A stretch of DNA of 64,000 nucleotides from Dactylonectria macrodidyma. Lineage: Eukaryota > Ascomycota > Sordariomycetes > Hypocreales > Nectriaceae. Below the pieces are notes generated by a model. The model had not been told where the DNA came from and ran no database searches. It saw only the letters and a list, made by a program, of their open reading frames with translations. The stretch is taken from contig JAGMUV010000020.1 of the NCBI GenBank assembly GCA_020744425.1, forward strand, positions 558,001 through 622,000, in the 5' to 3' direction. Numbering within the stretch: position 1 is the first letter of the stretch; every line of letters begins with the position of its first letter. Positions 1 through 10,546 of the stretch are shown in pieces. A program made the position numbers and the translations under genes.

Positions 1-68
1 AACTTTGCAACAGCATCAGCACGTCCAATACCACCAACAGAAAACTCTCGAGAATCAATTTCAGAATC

Positions 69-1446
69 ATGGCGCCGAAGGGCCTAGTCGTTACCCCGTC
101 TCCTGTTGAAGACGAGGGCCCTGATCAGCCTCCTACCCTCAAACGCCGCCTGACGTCTTTGAAGGTGCGTATGCGGCTAAATGAAATAAGGATTCATCTT
201 GGCATTGCAGTAGGACCAATCTTATGAACACAGCTAATTCTTCGTCTCCAGAAACGACTCTCGTTCAAAACCAAGTCAAAGGGGCCAGCTGAATGGCTGC
301 TCGAGGGGACTGCTGGAAAACCCAAATCGATCTTGCAGAGTACCCAACTTAAGTTATCCAACAAAGATGTCACCAGCGAGGGCGGCCATAAGTTTCTGTG
401 CAGTTACACATGGACTCAAGGAGACACCCCGACAATCTATGTTCCAGGTAATTATTGCCCTGCACAGAAATGCACTTCGTATTCTGACCAAAGCAGGCGA
501 TCCTCCTCAATGCGTACTACCCGCAAAGTCTTTCAAAGTCAGGAAGGATTCTAAGAAGCAAGCTCCCACTGAGAAAGACTTCCCTGTCCCTCGCCACCCA
601 TTTGAGCCCACGTTTCGTGCGATGGAGTTGATGAACCCCGACTTCAAGTTCAACGACATCCATGTTCTCATCACACGCAACTCATTGCGCAAGTTATTCG
701 ACTTCTGTCTCGGGAAATGCAATTTCGACTTTCGACTCAATCTGTACATGGTCAACAACACCCTAGTTGTCGAGCGGTGGGAGAAGAACGCAAGCGATCT
801 TGTGCGGCCACGCGGTAATACCGGATGGGGCCGCAACTTCGAGAAGCAGATTACTCAAACCCCACTTGGCATGAAAGACATTGGTACGCACCATCGACTT
901 CTGCAGTATAACTTTGGGGGCCACAGATGCGCTGTGCTGTGTGAGGTGGACGCAGCTTGTGACGACGGTCCCCGCGATGCCACCTCCGAAGCCGCACCAC
1001 TGGAACAGAACGATGCTGCAGACGTCAAGGTCATTCGCGGCGGCATTAGAATCCCGCACGAAAAAGCAGTCGAGATCAAGTCAAAGGCTGGCCTCAAGTC
1101 CAAAATTTCAATAGGTCCGAGACTGCAGCAGCTTTGGTTCGGCCGAACTCAGAATCTCATCTGGAGTCGTCACAACTGGGGCCAATTCGAACCTCCTCGG
1201 ATCAAGGATGTGGAGAGCCAGTTTGCGCACTGGGAGGCGAGAAACCAAACGGTTCTACGCAAGATCGCGGGGATTCTAACTTCGTTACAAGGCATCGTGA
1301 ACAGGACGCAGGGGAGAGCGTGTATCGCATTCTGCCAGAAGAAGCATCGATTGAGAATTGGCAAGCCGCTGTTGCTGAAGGTCTATCAATCGGTTGAGGG
1401 TAAGATGCCGTTGCCAGAAGATCTTTGTCAGAAGTTCTGGGGATAA
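69..1446 (+). CDS. Conserved fungal protein with an ExD...ExK nuclease-like pattern
   Basis: Three exons, 69-164, 252-447 and 497-1446, give a 413-residue protein. Both introns (87 and 49 bp) have GT-AG ends and keep frame; the alternative AG at 210 would lead straight into a stop. The start at 69 is the only ATG upstream in frame with exon 2. The N-terminal ~95 residues are basic and low in complexity. The rest is compact and looks globular, with the run FNDIHVLITRNSLRKLFDF near the middle. Further on, CEVDA is followed about 40 residues later by AVEIKSK, which matches the spacing style of PD-(D/E)XK nucleases such as the DXO/RAI1 decapping family; an acidic insert separates the two motifs. 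I have seen similar fungal proteins labelled as a prenyl synthase, but no DDxxD motif is visible here. Nuclease function is inference. Confidence 0.7.
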
Positions 1447-2218
1447 CTAGATGTGTTTCATGGTCAGATCAGGAGTTTTGGTAGTCACTCTTATTCCCCT
1501 ATTTTAACTAGATACGCGGAGATATCCAACCTTCTTTCGCCATGGTGTGAACTATTTCTTAACTTTTACTCGTATGTATGTCTAGGACGAAGCGAACATT
1601 TGGTGCAGAATGTTGCTTCAGAGTCAAAAACCCAAGACTGTGGGCTCAGATCCCGTTTTGCGATGTACGGCGAATGGTGAGAGAATAGCGTGTTAGGTTC
1701 AAGTGTACATAACGTAAATTTGAGAGTGCAACGACTCTGTGCGAGCTCGTCTGATTGCTGTCGAGAGCTGCGTCATTCAAGAGGGGCGGTAAGTGTAGAT
1801 CGACCAAACCAATTCGGGCTTCAGCTCCGGGCGTCACTTGGAATGCTGCAGTCGATTTGAACAAAACAATTCTTGAGATAGAGTACAGAGCAGGACAATG
1901 AATCAGGAGGGTTGGATGCAAATGCAACATGCAACACCCATCGCATGTCCGCGCATGATGTGTTGGCTGGCAGCGGTGGACAGCGCCGAGCCCTGCGCAG
2001 GTGTGAGAATGCGCAATGAAGATGTCACGGCGGCCTGTACACTGTACAATGATTAAAAGTCACAATTGGGACTCTTCTGGTCCGTTCCTGCTGTCTAGTC
2101 TAGTCTAGAGTCTAGTCAAGTCAAGTCTAAATTGTTTTTACATCTATCGCACACGCTTTTTGGTCTGTTCCCACTGTCCCACGCCGGGGATGGCAGTCCG
2201 AATTCCCTGGAGCCTCCT
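1447..2218. other. Intergenic region between two convergent genes
   Basis: This holds the 3' flank of the gene to the left and of the peroxiredoxin to the right. Short ORFs here lack protein-like composition or splice context. The only structure I see is a short TCTAG-type repeat at 2093-2127. Confidence 0.5.
2093..2127. repeat. Short TCTAG/TCAAG tandem repeat
   Basis: A 35 bp run of five-base units (GTCTA three times, then a broken unit, then GTCAA units). It lies about 90 bp beyond the peroxiredoxin stop codon, in its likely 3' UTR or downstream flank. No function is evident. Confidence 0.5.
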
Positions 2219-2956
2219 TTACTCGACGCGAGCACGCTTGTTGCCGTTGGTGGTGCCATTGGTTCCGTTGGTGTGTCCGTTGGTAGCCTGCTCGGGCTGA
2301 GCAGAGAAGTACTCAAGGCTGCCCTTGGGGTCGGCCTTCATGGTCTTGCTGCCCTTCAACCAGCCAGCAGGGCAGACCTCGCCGTGCTCGTCGGTGAACT
2401 GGAAAGCCTCGACGAGACGGATGGTCTCCTCGACGTTTCGACCGACGGGCAGATCGTTGACGGTGATCTGGCGCAACACACCCTTAGGGTCGATGATGAA
2501 GAGGCCACGCAGGGCGATACCCTCGTCCTCGAGGAGCACGCCGTAGCTGCGGGAGATGGCCATGGAGCGATCGGCGATGAGGGGAAGCTCCAGGTCAGGG
2601 CCGAGACCGCCCTGCTTGCGAGGCTGGGTGGCCCAGGCAAGGTGGGAGTATTGGGAGTCGGTCGAAATGGCGAGGACGGTGGTGTTGATGGCACGGAAGC
2701 GCTCAAGCGCATCGTTGTACTGAATGATCTCGGTCGGGCAGACAAAAGTGAAGTCCATGGGGTAGAACAGGAGGACGACCCTATATTGGAGTGTCAGCGA
2801 CTGATTGATGAATGGCATTGGCTTCACGCTGCTTTGGCGCAGCACTTACCACTGGCCGAGGTAATCGGACAGAGAAATCTCCTTGAACTCGCCGTACTGG
2901 AAAACACCAGTGGCCTTGAAGGCCGGGGCAGGGCGCTGGACGAAAGCAGAAGACAT
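2219..2956 (-). CDS. TSA1: Typical 2-Cys peroxiredoxin (thioredoxin peroxidase)
   Basis: Exons complement(2850-2956, 2219-2780) with a 69 bp intron encode 222 residues. The enzyme reduces H2O2 and alkyl hydroperoxides using thioredoxin. The peroxidatic cysteine is Cys50 in FVCPTE and the resolving cysteine is Cys172 in EVCPAGW. The motifs GGLG (93-96) and YF (193-194) are both present, and in eukaryotes this pair marks enzymes that are easily over-oxidised. The length through the YF motif is normal for the family. After it comes an unusual low-complexity tail with four TNG units ending in NKRARVE, which could act as a nuclear localisation signal (inference). No organelle targeting sequence is visible, so the protein is cytosolic or nuclear. 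A Yap1-type site lies upstream. The symbol is given by homology to yeast TSA1; strict orthology was not tested. Confidence 0.96.
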
Positions 2957-4246
2957 TGTGATGTTTGGGTTGATGGAATTGATGATAGTGAAGCAGAGAA
3001 GTGAGGAAGCAAGTCAATTGGGACAGACGATGATGAGAACAAGTCAGGAAGAAAAAGAAAGGCTTTACGCGCATGCAACGCGCCCGTGGCCACGACAACC
3101 GCTTAGTAAAAACCCCTTGTTATCGCGCAATCCCGTGCTTGACTCCACTCATGAATCCACCCAATTTCGCAAAAAGCGGATACGAGGATGCCAAAAGCAA
3201 ATAATGCAACCTTGCTCAATGAGGGTTCGGTACTTATCGATAATGGGTACTTCACAAAGTATGAAGCTCCGGATTCAACGTTGCCATGTCCGTGTTATGG
3301 CAAGCTGAGACTCCTCAATGATGAAGGTGCCATTTAGAGATTTGGAGTTTTGGAGATCGCGGGCCGGCTTTCGCAAAGTCCTTCCCCATCATTACCGAGG
3401 CTTCGGGTTTAAAACTGAACAAGACTCAAAAGCCTGTCCGAGTCTAGGGTAAGGGCTTTAGTGATTTCGTCTCAACACTTAAAACACCGAGAAATACAGC
3501 CTTGCCACTCTTAGACTCTAGAAATTACGACTAGTTAGACTGACAAGATATCTCAAACTGGTCGCCCGTTTTCTCATTAGTGTCGGTGTCATCAAACCTA
3601 GATAATTGTACAACCTGCAGGTTTGCCGGGGCAGTTCGATGCTTGACACAGCTAACCATAAAATGAAAGACGGAGATAGAGTACAGTGCAGCAAGAGGCT
3701 GACATTTTGGGAAGTGACTGCTCTTCTTTGACTATGCGACCTGTGATGCGTGTAACTAGATTTATTACTCACTTTGTTCCTTATCGATGGCTGCGAGCTA
3801 AGACTATCACGCTCAGCCAGAATGGTTGTTTGCCACTTCCTAGTGGCAATGCAATTTGTGACACAGCAAAAATGCATTGTTAGTGTGGCCTTCACTGAGA
3901 CTCGCGGAGAGAACGTGAATCACGCAGGCTGTAAGGCAAGCTTCGCGATTGGCGGGAACGTTACAGTAGGCAGCCGTGTATTAAATACCTCATCTGACTA
4001 GGATGTTTGACACCCCTCTAATAAGTCCTCTCATTCTAGAACTAAGTCCCCGAAAGGTGTCCTGCGATGATTGCGAGTTGCGTAGTCCTGGCTCAGTAGC
4101 TTCTTCGCTGCATAGCATCCCTACCAACTACGAGGACATCCTAAAGGAAACCAGGGATTACGGCATGACATTTCTTGGCCTACTTTACAAGGACGTTGCT
4201 CATAGCCTTGAGTATAAAAAATTGGCCCAAGGCTAATACGAGCGAA
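2957..4246. other. Intergenic region between divergent genes
   Basis: Shared upstream region of the peroxiredoxin (minus) and the HET gene (plus). It contains the candidate Yap1 site. Two longer ORFs, at 3518-3895 minus and 4003-4236 plus, show no recognisable domain; the second could be a 5' exon or leader of the HET gene but I found no convincing splice pair. Confidence 0.5.
3103..3109 (-). promoter_or_regulatory. Candidate Yap1/AP-1 response element upstream of the peroxiredoxin
   Basis: The minus strand reads TTACTAA, a classical Yap1 recognition element, 147 bp upstream of the peroxiredoxin ATG. Peroxiredoxin genes are established Yap1 targets in fungi. A single 7-mer can arise by chance, so occupancy is inference. 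Confidence 0.45.
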
Positions 4247-6592
4247 ATGGTCACTGGCGCCATGGATAGCCAAGCCGTCGTCGAGTACATGGAACAGCGG
4301 CTTCTGGTCTTGAAAGCGACGAATCCTCCATTTCGACGAAAACACTTCAGCGTCGAGGCCCCGCACACTTGCGAGCACTGCAAGGATGAAGCTATCCGGA
4401 TCGACATTCGATCAACCACCACGCGCTGCTTCGACTGCCTGTGGGTAGGTGTTGGAAAAGCCGCAGCAGATCCCCTTTACATTGTATGTGGAGGATGCAA
4501 CAAGCTTCTCGCGAACTCGGACTTGGTGGTGTACTTGGCAAGCCTCACTCACAGCCCGTCCGAAGCTATCGTCGCTTCTCAGTCGGGTTGCGCTCTCTAT
4601 GAGTTGCTCGTCGACAGCTTGATCTTGGCGGAGAGCAACAGCACGGACGGATGGACCAAAGCAAAGTCTCGCTTCTCGGTTGATTCCAGTAGGTTCACGC
4701 TGTACTCGCAGTCGTTTGTTTCTGATCCTCAGGCTATCTGTTCACTCCAAATGCGGGTCGGCCGGGTAGGAAACACATCTGGTATAGCCCTTGCCGAACT
4801 AGACATTTGGACCACAGCATCTAGCAAAGCATCCCGACTCATCTCATCTCGCCCCTATGAACAAGATGTCACGTCCAAATCGTCAATCAAATTTTCAAGG
4901 CAATGCTTGAAGTCGTGCTTAGAGACTCATTACCGGTGCCGTGGGCGACTGACACTGGACTCGGATCGCCAGGCTCGACGTCCTGGCTATGCCATGGTTC
5001 AAGAGTCGTCTAAGACCGAAGACATCCCGTCACGGCTTTTACATATCGCTCCAGCTATAGGGCCAAATCGTGTAAGACTAATCGAGGTTCGGCATCTCAC
5101 AGACGAGGAGAAACACGAAATATCCAAAGCAGGGTTTGCTGCTCTGTCGTATTGCTGGGGAGGCGACCAAGTGGGCAAGCTTATGACCACAAACTATACG
5201 CGCCTCAGAAATGGGTTTGACACACTTGAAACAATGAAAACCATTCAAGACGCTGTGTGGGTGGCCCGGGAAATTGGACTCGAGTACTTGTGGGTTGATT
5301 CGCTCTGTATTCTGCAGGATGACGCACAGGACAAGGAACGTGAGATTGCTCGAATGGGCAAATACTACGGCGGTGCTACTGTTACAATCTGCGCAGCGTC
5401 TGCTTCGACGGCAAGCGAAGGATTCCTGCACAGGCGAGCAACTCCTTCATACGCAGCGGGTCCGATCCGACTTCCACTGCGCAACAAGGATGGAGAGTCT
5501 GAGGGCGACGTCCTTTTGCTTCAGGAAGACCTAGACCTTACCGAGCCAACGACGACCAGGGGATGGACCATGCAAGAGTCTCTTTTATCCCGCCGAATCT
5601 TGGCCTTTACACAGAGGCAGATTTACTGGTGCTGCGTCAATTCTTATGCCGGCTGTGGTGGCAAGATTGTCGATCTAGCCGACCGCGTCACAGGAGGCCA
5701 AGAATCCCTTGTGGGCAACATCCACCCCATGGGTTCCATGATGGACAGAAATACTCTTTCTCGCTGGATTCTCCTCCTGGAACAATACACCAGACGCCAG
5801 CTGGGTTTCGAGGGAGATAAGCTCTTGGCATTTTCGGCCGTGGCTGCTGACACTGCGGATGCCTGCAAAGCCCGCGGCGAGGACGTCATTTATCTGGCGG
5901 GGCTGTTAGTGGAGCATCATGATCAACATTCGTGGTTACATCAGTTGCTCTGGTTTTCTTATCCGACACCTGCACATTCGACACGGCCGAAGGCGTACCG
6001 AGCTCCGTCATGGTCCTGGGCGGCTGTAGATGGCAGCATTGGGATTGGTTCCAATCGAGTAACGGAAACAGCAGCACATGTGGAAATGACTGCCAGTGTG
6101 GAGGATCATTTCATTGACTTATTGGATCCAAATGCCCCCTTCGGCAGCGTTCTTGGAGGATACCTGACTTTGTGGGCGAAGAAGATCCCGGTCTCCAACT
6201 GCATCAACTCATCACTACCGACTCAGGTCATGCTTGATTGGACCGTTGTCGAAAAAGAGCTTCACTCCACCGCGAGGATTGAGTTTTTTCCAGATGCGAG
6301 AGAGGATATCCAAACACTCCGGGACGAGGTTTCTGATCAGCAATCGCCGTCTAGACCTTCTCTCTCACTCATTTGTCTGTATGAAGAGCCCACCACAGCC
6401 TCATCCTCTAGACTTGGCATCGTCGCTGTCGGTCTGATAGTATCCACTGGTCCTGGTACGGAGGTGCAAACATTTACACGCATAGGCCTGTTTCGAATCC
6501 GCGGGGGAATGGATACTCTGGGACACGAGGTTAATAATGAGGCATCTGAAATTTTCCGTCCTGTTGAAAAGCAATGTCTGCGTATCGTCTAG
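4247..6592 (+). CDS. HET-domain protein (heterokaryon incompatibility type)
   Basis: A single open frame of 781 residues from ATG 4247; the ATG at 4262 has a better context (GCGCCATGG) and may be the true start (776 residues). The N-terminal third carries cysteine pairs (CEHCKD, CFDCLW, CGGCNK) that could form a zinc ribbon. The HET domain lies at roughly 305-470 and shows its three blocks: ALSYCWG, then YLWVDSLCILQDD followed by MGKYYGGATVTICA, then RGWTMQESLLSRR. HET proteins trigger growth arrest or cell death on non-self recognition in several fungi; most genomic copies are uncharacterised. PSWSWAAVDG in the C-terminal half is also typical of the family. No membrane segment or signal peptide is visible. 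A second HET gene occurs at 25.5 kb. Confidence 0.93.
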   Translation: MVTGAMDSQAVVEYMEQRLLVLKATNPPFRRKHFSVEAPHTCEHCKDEAIRIDIRSTTTRCFDCLWVGVGKAAADPLYIVCGGCNKLLANSDLVVYLASLTHSPSEAIVASQSGCALYELLVDSLILAESNSTDGWTKAKSRFSVDSSRFTLYSQSFVSDPQAICSLQMRVGRVGNTSGIALAELDIWTTASSKASRLISSRPYEQDVTSKSSIKFSRQCLKSCLETHYRCRGRLTLDSDRQARRPGYAMVQESSKTEDIPSRLLHIAPAIGPNRVRLIEVRHLTDEEKHEISKAGFAALSYCWGGDQVGKLMTTNYTRLRNGFDTLETMKTIQDAVWVAREIGLEYLWVDSLCILQDDAQDKEREIARMGKYYGGATVTICAASASTASEGFLHRRATPSYAAGPIRLPLRNKDGESEGDVLLLQEDLDLTEPTTTRGWTMQESLLSRRILAFTQRQIYWCCVNSYAGCGGKIVDLADRVTGGQESLVGNIHPMGSMMDRNTLSRWILLLEQYTRRQLGFEGDKLLAFSAVAADTADACKARGEDVIYLAGLLVEHHDQHSWLHQLLWFSYPTPAHSTRPKAYRAPSWSWAAVDGSIGIGSNRVTETAAHVEMTASVEDHFIDLLDPNAPFGSVLGGYLTLWAKKIPVSNCINSSLPTQVMLDWTVVEKELHSTARIEFFPDAREDIQTLRDEVSDQQSPSRPSLSLICLYEEPTTASSSRLGIVAVGLIVSTGPGTEVQTFTRIGLFRIRGGMDTLGHEVNNEASEIFRPVEKQCLRIV

Positions 6593-7284
6593 GAATGAGA
6601 ACCGTCGTTGGCTAGCCAGTCCTCGTCTAAGCTAAGAGATGGCAAGCCTGCATGTCCCTGACGATATACCGTTCTACTGAGCGATTCCTGTCGTCACAAA
6701 GACATTATCAAATTACGAACGCGACTTTGCCAAGTTGAGTTATAATATCGGTAGATTTTATCTCATTTGTTATGTGCTTCTTACCTAATGCGGTCAATTG
6801 TTTCTATTTTCACACCATATCGCGATAGTCTGCGAGTTTAAGCGTAGCTAAGTTACATCTAAATTTGCATATCTGATATTTCTTTTACCTCTGCAATGTA
6901 TGTAATGTTAGGGTCTAAGTATTCTTAGTCATTAGGCTTGCTATTAATAAGGAGAAGTAGACATGTAAGGAAAAAGCTATGTAGATAGCAATAGTTAACT
7001 ATATACGTAGCAACCTTCGTGCGTATACCTAAGATGACGTATATGGGACTGGGTATGATTGTTATATCATTTCGTTCATATCAAATACGTGCCGGTTGAG
7101 CTATTGTAGGATGCTGATTCTGAGTCCACTGATCTGTATGCTAAAAAGTATTGAGTGTCGCTATATGCTGGCGTTGTTATTGGCTCTTGAAATGCCAATC
7201 ATTTGTCGTTGAAATCGTTGTTTGAGAGCTCGGCTATAGCTGCTTCAGCACCATGGTACGCGTCTCTGCTGCGCCTCGAGAAAA
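6593..7284. other. AT-rich intergenic region
   Basis: Between the HET gene and the 3' end of the kinase-RhoGAP relic. It is rich in TA steps, as expected of old repeat-induced point mutation or of plain intergenic DNA. No coding signal or repeat was found. Confidence 0.5.
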
Positions 7285-9714
7285 CTAGTCCTCATCGAAA
7301 ATGTCATAGGTGTGCTGCAAAATTGCATCAAGAACCTTGACCTCCCAAGCCATATCTGCAAGTTTTCCATCATGGCCACCCATTACAATCGGACCAAACG
7401 CAAGGGCAAACCTGTGGGAGGCCGTGCCGTTCTGGTCTTTGATGCGAGACAGATGGAGAATGAGTGATCGGAAGACAGCATAGTGGGGATCAGGGAGGTC
7501 ATTGGTATGGGTATGCAAGAAGTCACGGCGAAGAATCGCGTCTTCGTACTCTGTGAATCGACATTAGTCACAAGGTCCAACGGCCGTCTCTGCCAGTGGG
7601 AAGCCACTGACTGGCTGCGCTAATGAAGTCGTCATGCTGTTTGCGTGTCAATAGTGGGTCGGGAAGCTGACGCAGAAACAGCTTCAGCAGACCGATGACA
7701 GTATTCGGCGTGATGCTACTAAAACCTGTGCGTACCAAGCGCTGGGCGTCAACTTGGACGTCTGTCTTTCGGTTAAATGCAGTTCTTCAAATTGACGGAA
7801 AGTCGAAAACCTTCTCTGAAGTATCGAACAGAGTTTTTAGCTTCTCGATATCCTTGCTTTCCTGGAACGAAACAGTAGATAGCCCGTATATGTTCTCAAT
7901 ACTCAGGGATTGGAACTCAATGGTCTGAATACACTGGAAAACAATATCAGGCACAGGCTTGGCGTCGCGTTCATAAAATTGGGCTAATGACCGGCCAAAG
8001 ACCCGTCCAACAGGTTGGTCCATAGGCTGGGGAATAGACTGCCATGGTTCAACAGGCTCGTCAACAAGCTCGGGTTTAGGTTGCCATGATCCAGCAGAAG
8101 TGTGCGCTGGTACCCCTGAGTGACGTGGGGCGCTTTTGGGACTAGAGGGGGCCAGCTAACATCCTCGGGAACAGGCTGCCATGATTTGGCAGAACTGTTT
8201 GCTGGAACCTGTTGGGTAGTCCGTGACGATCCTGGGGTTGTAGGACGAAGAGGCCAAGAAGGTACCTGCAATGGTGACGGAATGGGTGACCTACTGTTTC
8301 TGCTACCGGAACCTTGCTGCCTAGTCGCCTGGATTACAACTTGCGGAGGATTCGTAACTTGCGGAGGTATCATGGTTCCTTGATTGGAGCTTCGTCCATC
8401 AGAAGGCGAAAATGGGCGTGGCTCTCCAAGAGCTTGTTCATCAGATCCGCGGCCCAGTCTACTCGTCCTTGTAGTTAGTTTTGCAGTACTCCATAGGGCA
8501 GTACTCCATAGGGCAGTACTCCATTGAGCATTACTCTCGAAGGGCGCTTCCGAGTCCAAAGTTGATGGGTCGCTGAGCGAGTCCCACCCTTGGGATGTCC
8601 CAGAATCAGAATCCGGTTCTTCCAGCAGCGTTTTGATCCATGGATGTGCGCTGGCCCCTTTGGATGTGAATCGACTTTTGGGGCTGGCCATCATAGAGCT
8701 CACAACGAATCCACAACAGTCGTCACTCGCACACAGCCCGGCCAATATCGACACAGGGGATGCGTGCCTGTGGACAACACAGCTGAACAAGTCTTGCCTC
8801 GATTGAAACACGGGGACGGTTAGAAAGCATCCGGAACAGGAGCTCGCCTAGTGCCCGTATGTCGATAGCAGACGTGTAATTAGAGGACTGAGAACTCTGG
8901 CCAACAATGAAACCAATGACCTCAGGAGCCAGGTAGCCTTGGGTGCCGATGAATGTGCGAAGAGCTGTGCTGTCCTGTTCTGCACGCTTGGTGATGCCAA
9001 AGTCGGCGATTTTAACCCACTAGTCAGGACCGGGCTGACATATGAGAATATTCTAAGCAGGTGTGAGTTATGTGGGTATTCAGGTCAAGGTGAACAGGAA
9101 ATTAGAAGTTTTATGAAAACCTACAGCTGGTTTGAGATCCCCGTGAGTGAATCCGTTGTCGTGCATGTATCCGAGGCCTTCGAGTAGCTGAGAGGCAACG
9201 TCTTTAACCTGAGACTCGGGAAAAGGATGGTCCATGTATTTTTGAAGATCGCCATACTGAAGATACTCCATCGCGATGAATACTAGATTCTGGGATTCGT
9301 ACCAGCCATAGCACTGGACGAAACAGTGTACATACTTCGCAGGTTAGCTGGTGTGCCATGAAATGTAAACAACGTAGAAGAAGCGTACTTTTTCGTGACA
9401 AAACTTAGATACTGCCTCTAACTCCCTCGAGTAGTCAATAGGCGCAGCGGCGGGCCTCTTTTACATTCTTTGACAGCGCGAAACTTGCCAGTAGATGGTC
9501 CAGCTGTACAGCTTTCTAGCCACACGGAGCCAAACGTGCCACTACCGAGCCGCCTTTGCCTGCCCCATGTCTCCTCGACGCGGACCCTTCGCCGGCGGCC
9601 TGATTGCACCGACACAGAGTTTATTGCATGCTGCGTGGCGCCGTCTGTGAAGAATTTCGTGGTCAACTGAGAGTCGCGGACGAGGTCAGAAACGCGGGGA
9701 AGATGCTGCGCCAT
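7285..9714 (-). pseudogene. Decayed Ser/Thr protein kinase joined to a RhoGAP domain
   Basis: Read on the minus strand from ATG 9714, the order is as follows. The kinase glycine loop is LGSGTFGSV and the catalytic lysine sits in FRAVKE. After a ~54 bp intron comes YVHCFVQCYGWYES, then THGDLKP (HRD altered to HGD, codon 9141-9143), then KIADFG and GTQGYLAPE, and finally the kinase tail SKGASAHPWI. A Pro/Ser-rich linker with a WSTAL repeat follows. The RhoGAP domain ends the gene, with TPNTVIGLLKLFLRQLPDPL, a 61 bp intron at 7551-7611, then LPDPHYAVFRSLILHLSRI and a stop at 7285. The frame breaks at about 9430-9470 and 8811-8818, and in the linker at about 8020-8155. TGA 7789-7787 interrupts the RhoGAP, unless it lies in a missed intron. 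Such breaks suggest a pseudogene. Kinase and RhoGAP homology is clear; that they were once one protein is inferred from unbroken collinearity. Confidence 0.75.
8483..8527 (-). repeat. Three 15 bp tandem units inside the kinase-RhoGAP linker
   Basis: The unit gcagtactccatagg occurs twice exactly and a third time with its last bases changed. On the minus strand it encodes repeated WSTAL. The unit length is a multiple of three, so gain or loss keeps frame. Confidence 0.85.
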
Positions 9715-10546
9715 TACCGGTCTCCACGTTACCGCCGAGGCCGACGGCTTGTAACGATGGTGATACTATGGCTTGGACAGTTGAGAGTTGATGCCTTGCC
9801 TCCTTCATACGATCTGCATCACAGATGTGTAGGAGATGACAGAGAGACGGGAAGAAACAGGCTGGATGAAGACGCAATGGGAGGTTTGAAGAGGCGCACT
9901 CTCAACCTCAGCCACACAGGGCTTAGTGCAAGCGTCAAGAGACCAGCATAATTGGCTTGGGCTAACCACGCCGACACCAAAATTTCGCCTTGTTGCTCTA
10001 CTCTGAGCTAGCATTGCTCAAGTGCCTGGGAAGAGGCGACGAGAAAGGCAACAATGGTTATGACGCTAGATGATATCTAATTCACTCGGCTGTCCTTGCA
10101 ATAAAATGGATTGAACTAAGACCTAGAATGGATACCCTCCTACTCACCATAGGTCCCGCCAATACCTGCCCCTCACAATGTACCGTTGAGTGCAACTAAC
10201 GAGCTTAAACAGTAGCGGATCGGCGGCAAAGGTAATTTCTGCGCTACCTTCTGTGTCTGAGGAAGGACACTCCTATGATCTGCTTCCAGACTACGCCCCT
10301 ACCAACAAGATGGCCAGGATTTATTCAGCTTCAAGTAGCGAAAGTGAGGCTTCATCGCAAGATTATGGGGTTATAGGGTGATCAATTGATTCACTATAGC
10401 TAGCAGTAACATATGATCAACGACAAGGGAGCAATGACCATGGCATAAGTGAGCCAGGCCACATGAACCATGATGAGTGGCGAGAAGGCTTGTCATGTCT
10501 CCATCACAGGTCCAGTGCTCATCTGAGTCATCTCCCATGGCGTAGA
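9715..10546. other. Intergenic region
   Basis: Upstream of the kinase relic and downstream of the small four-exon gene. ORFs in several frames look random. No repeat or RNA gene was recognised. Confidence 0.45.

Noticed and set aside
2132..3004. Plus-strand ORF of 290 codons across the peroxiredoxin
   Set aside because: It is antisense to a clear peroxiredoxin, crosses its intron, and its Gly/Leu/Asp-rich composition is the mirror of the real codons.
3518..3895. Minus-strand ORF of 125 codons
   Set aside because: No domain, low-quality composition and no recognised start context; treated as chance.
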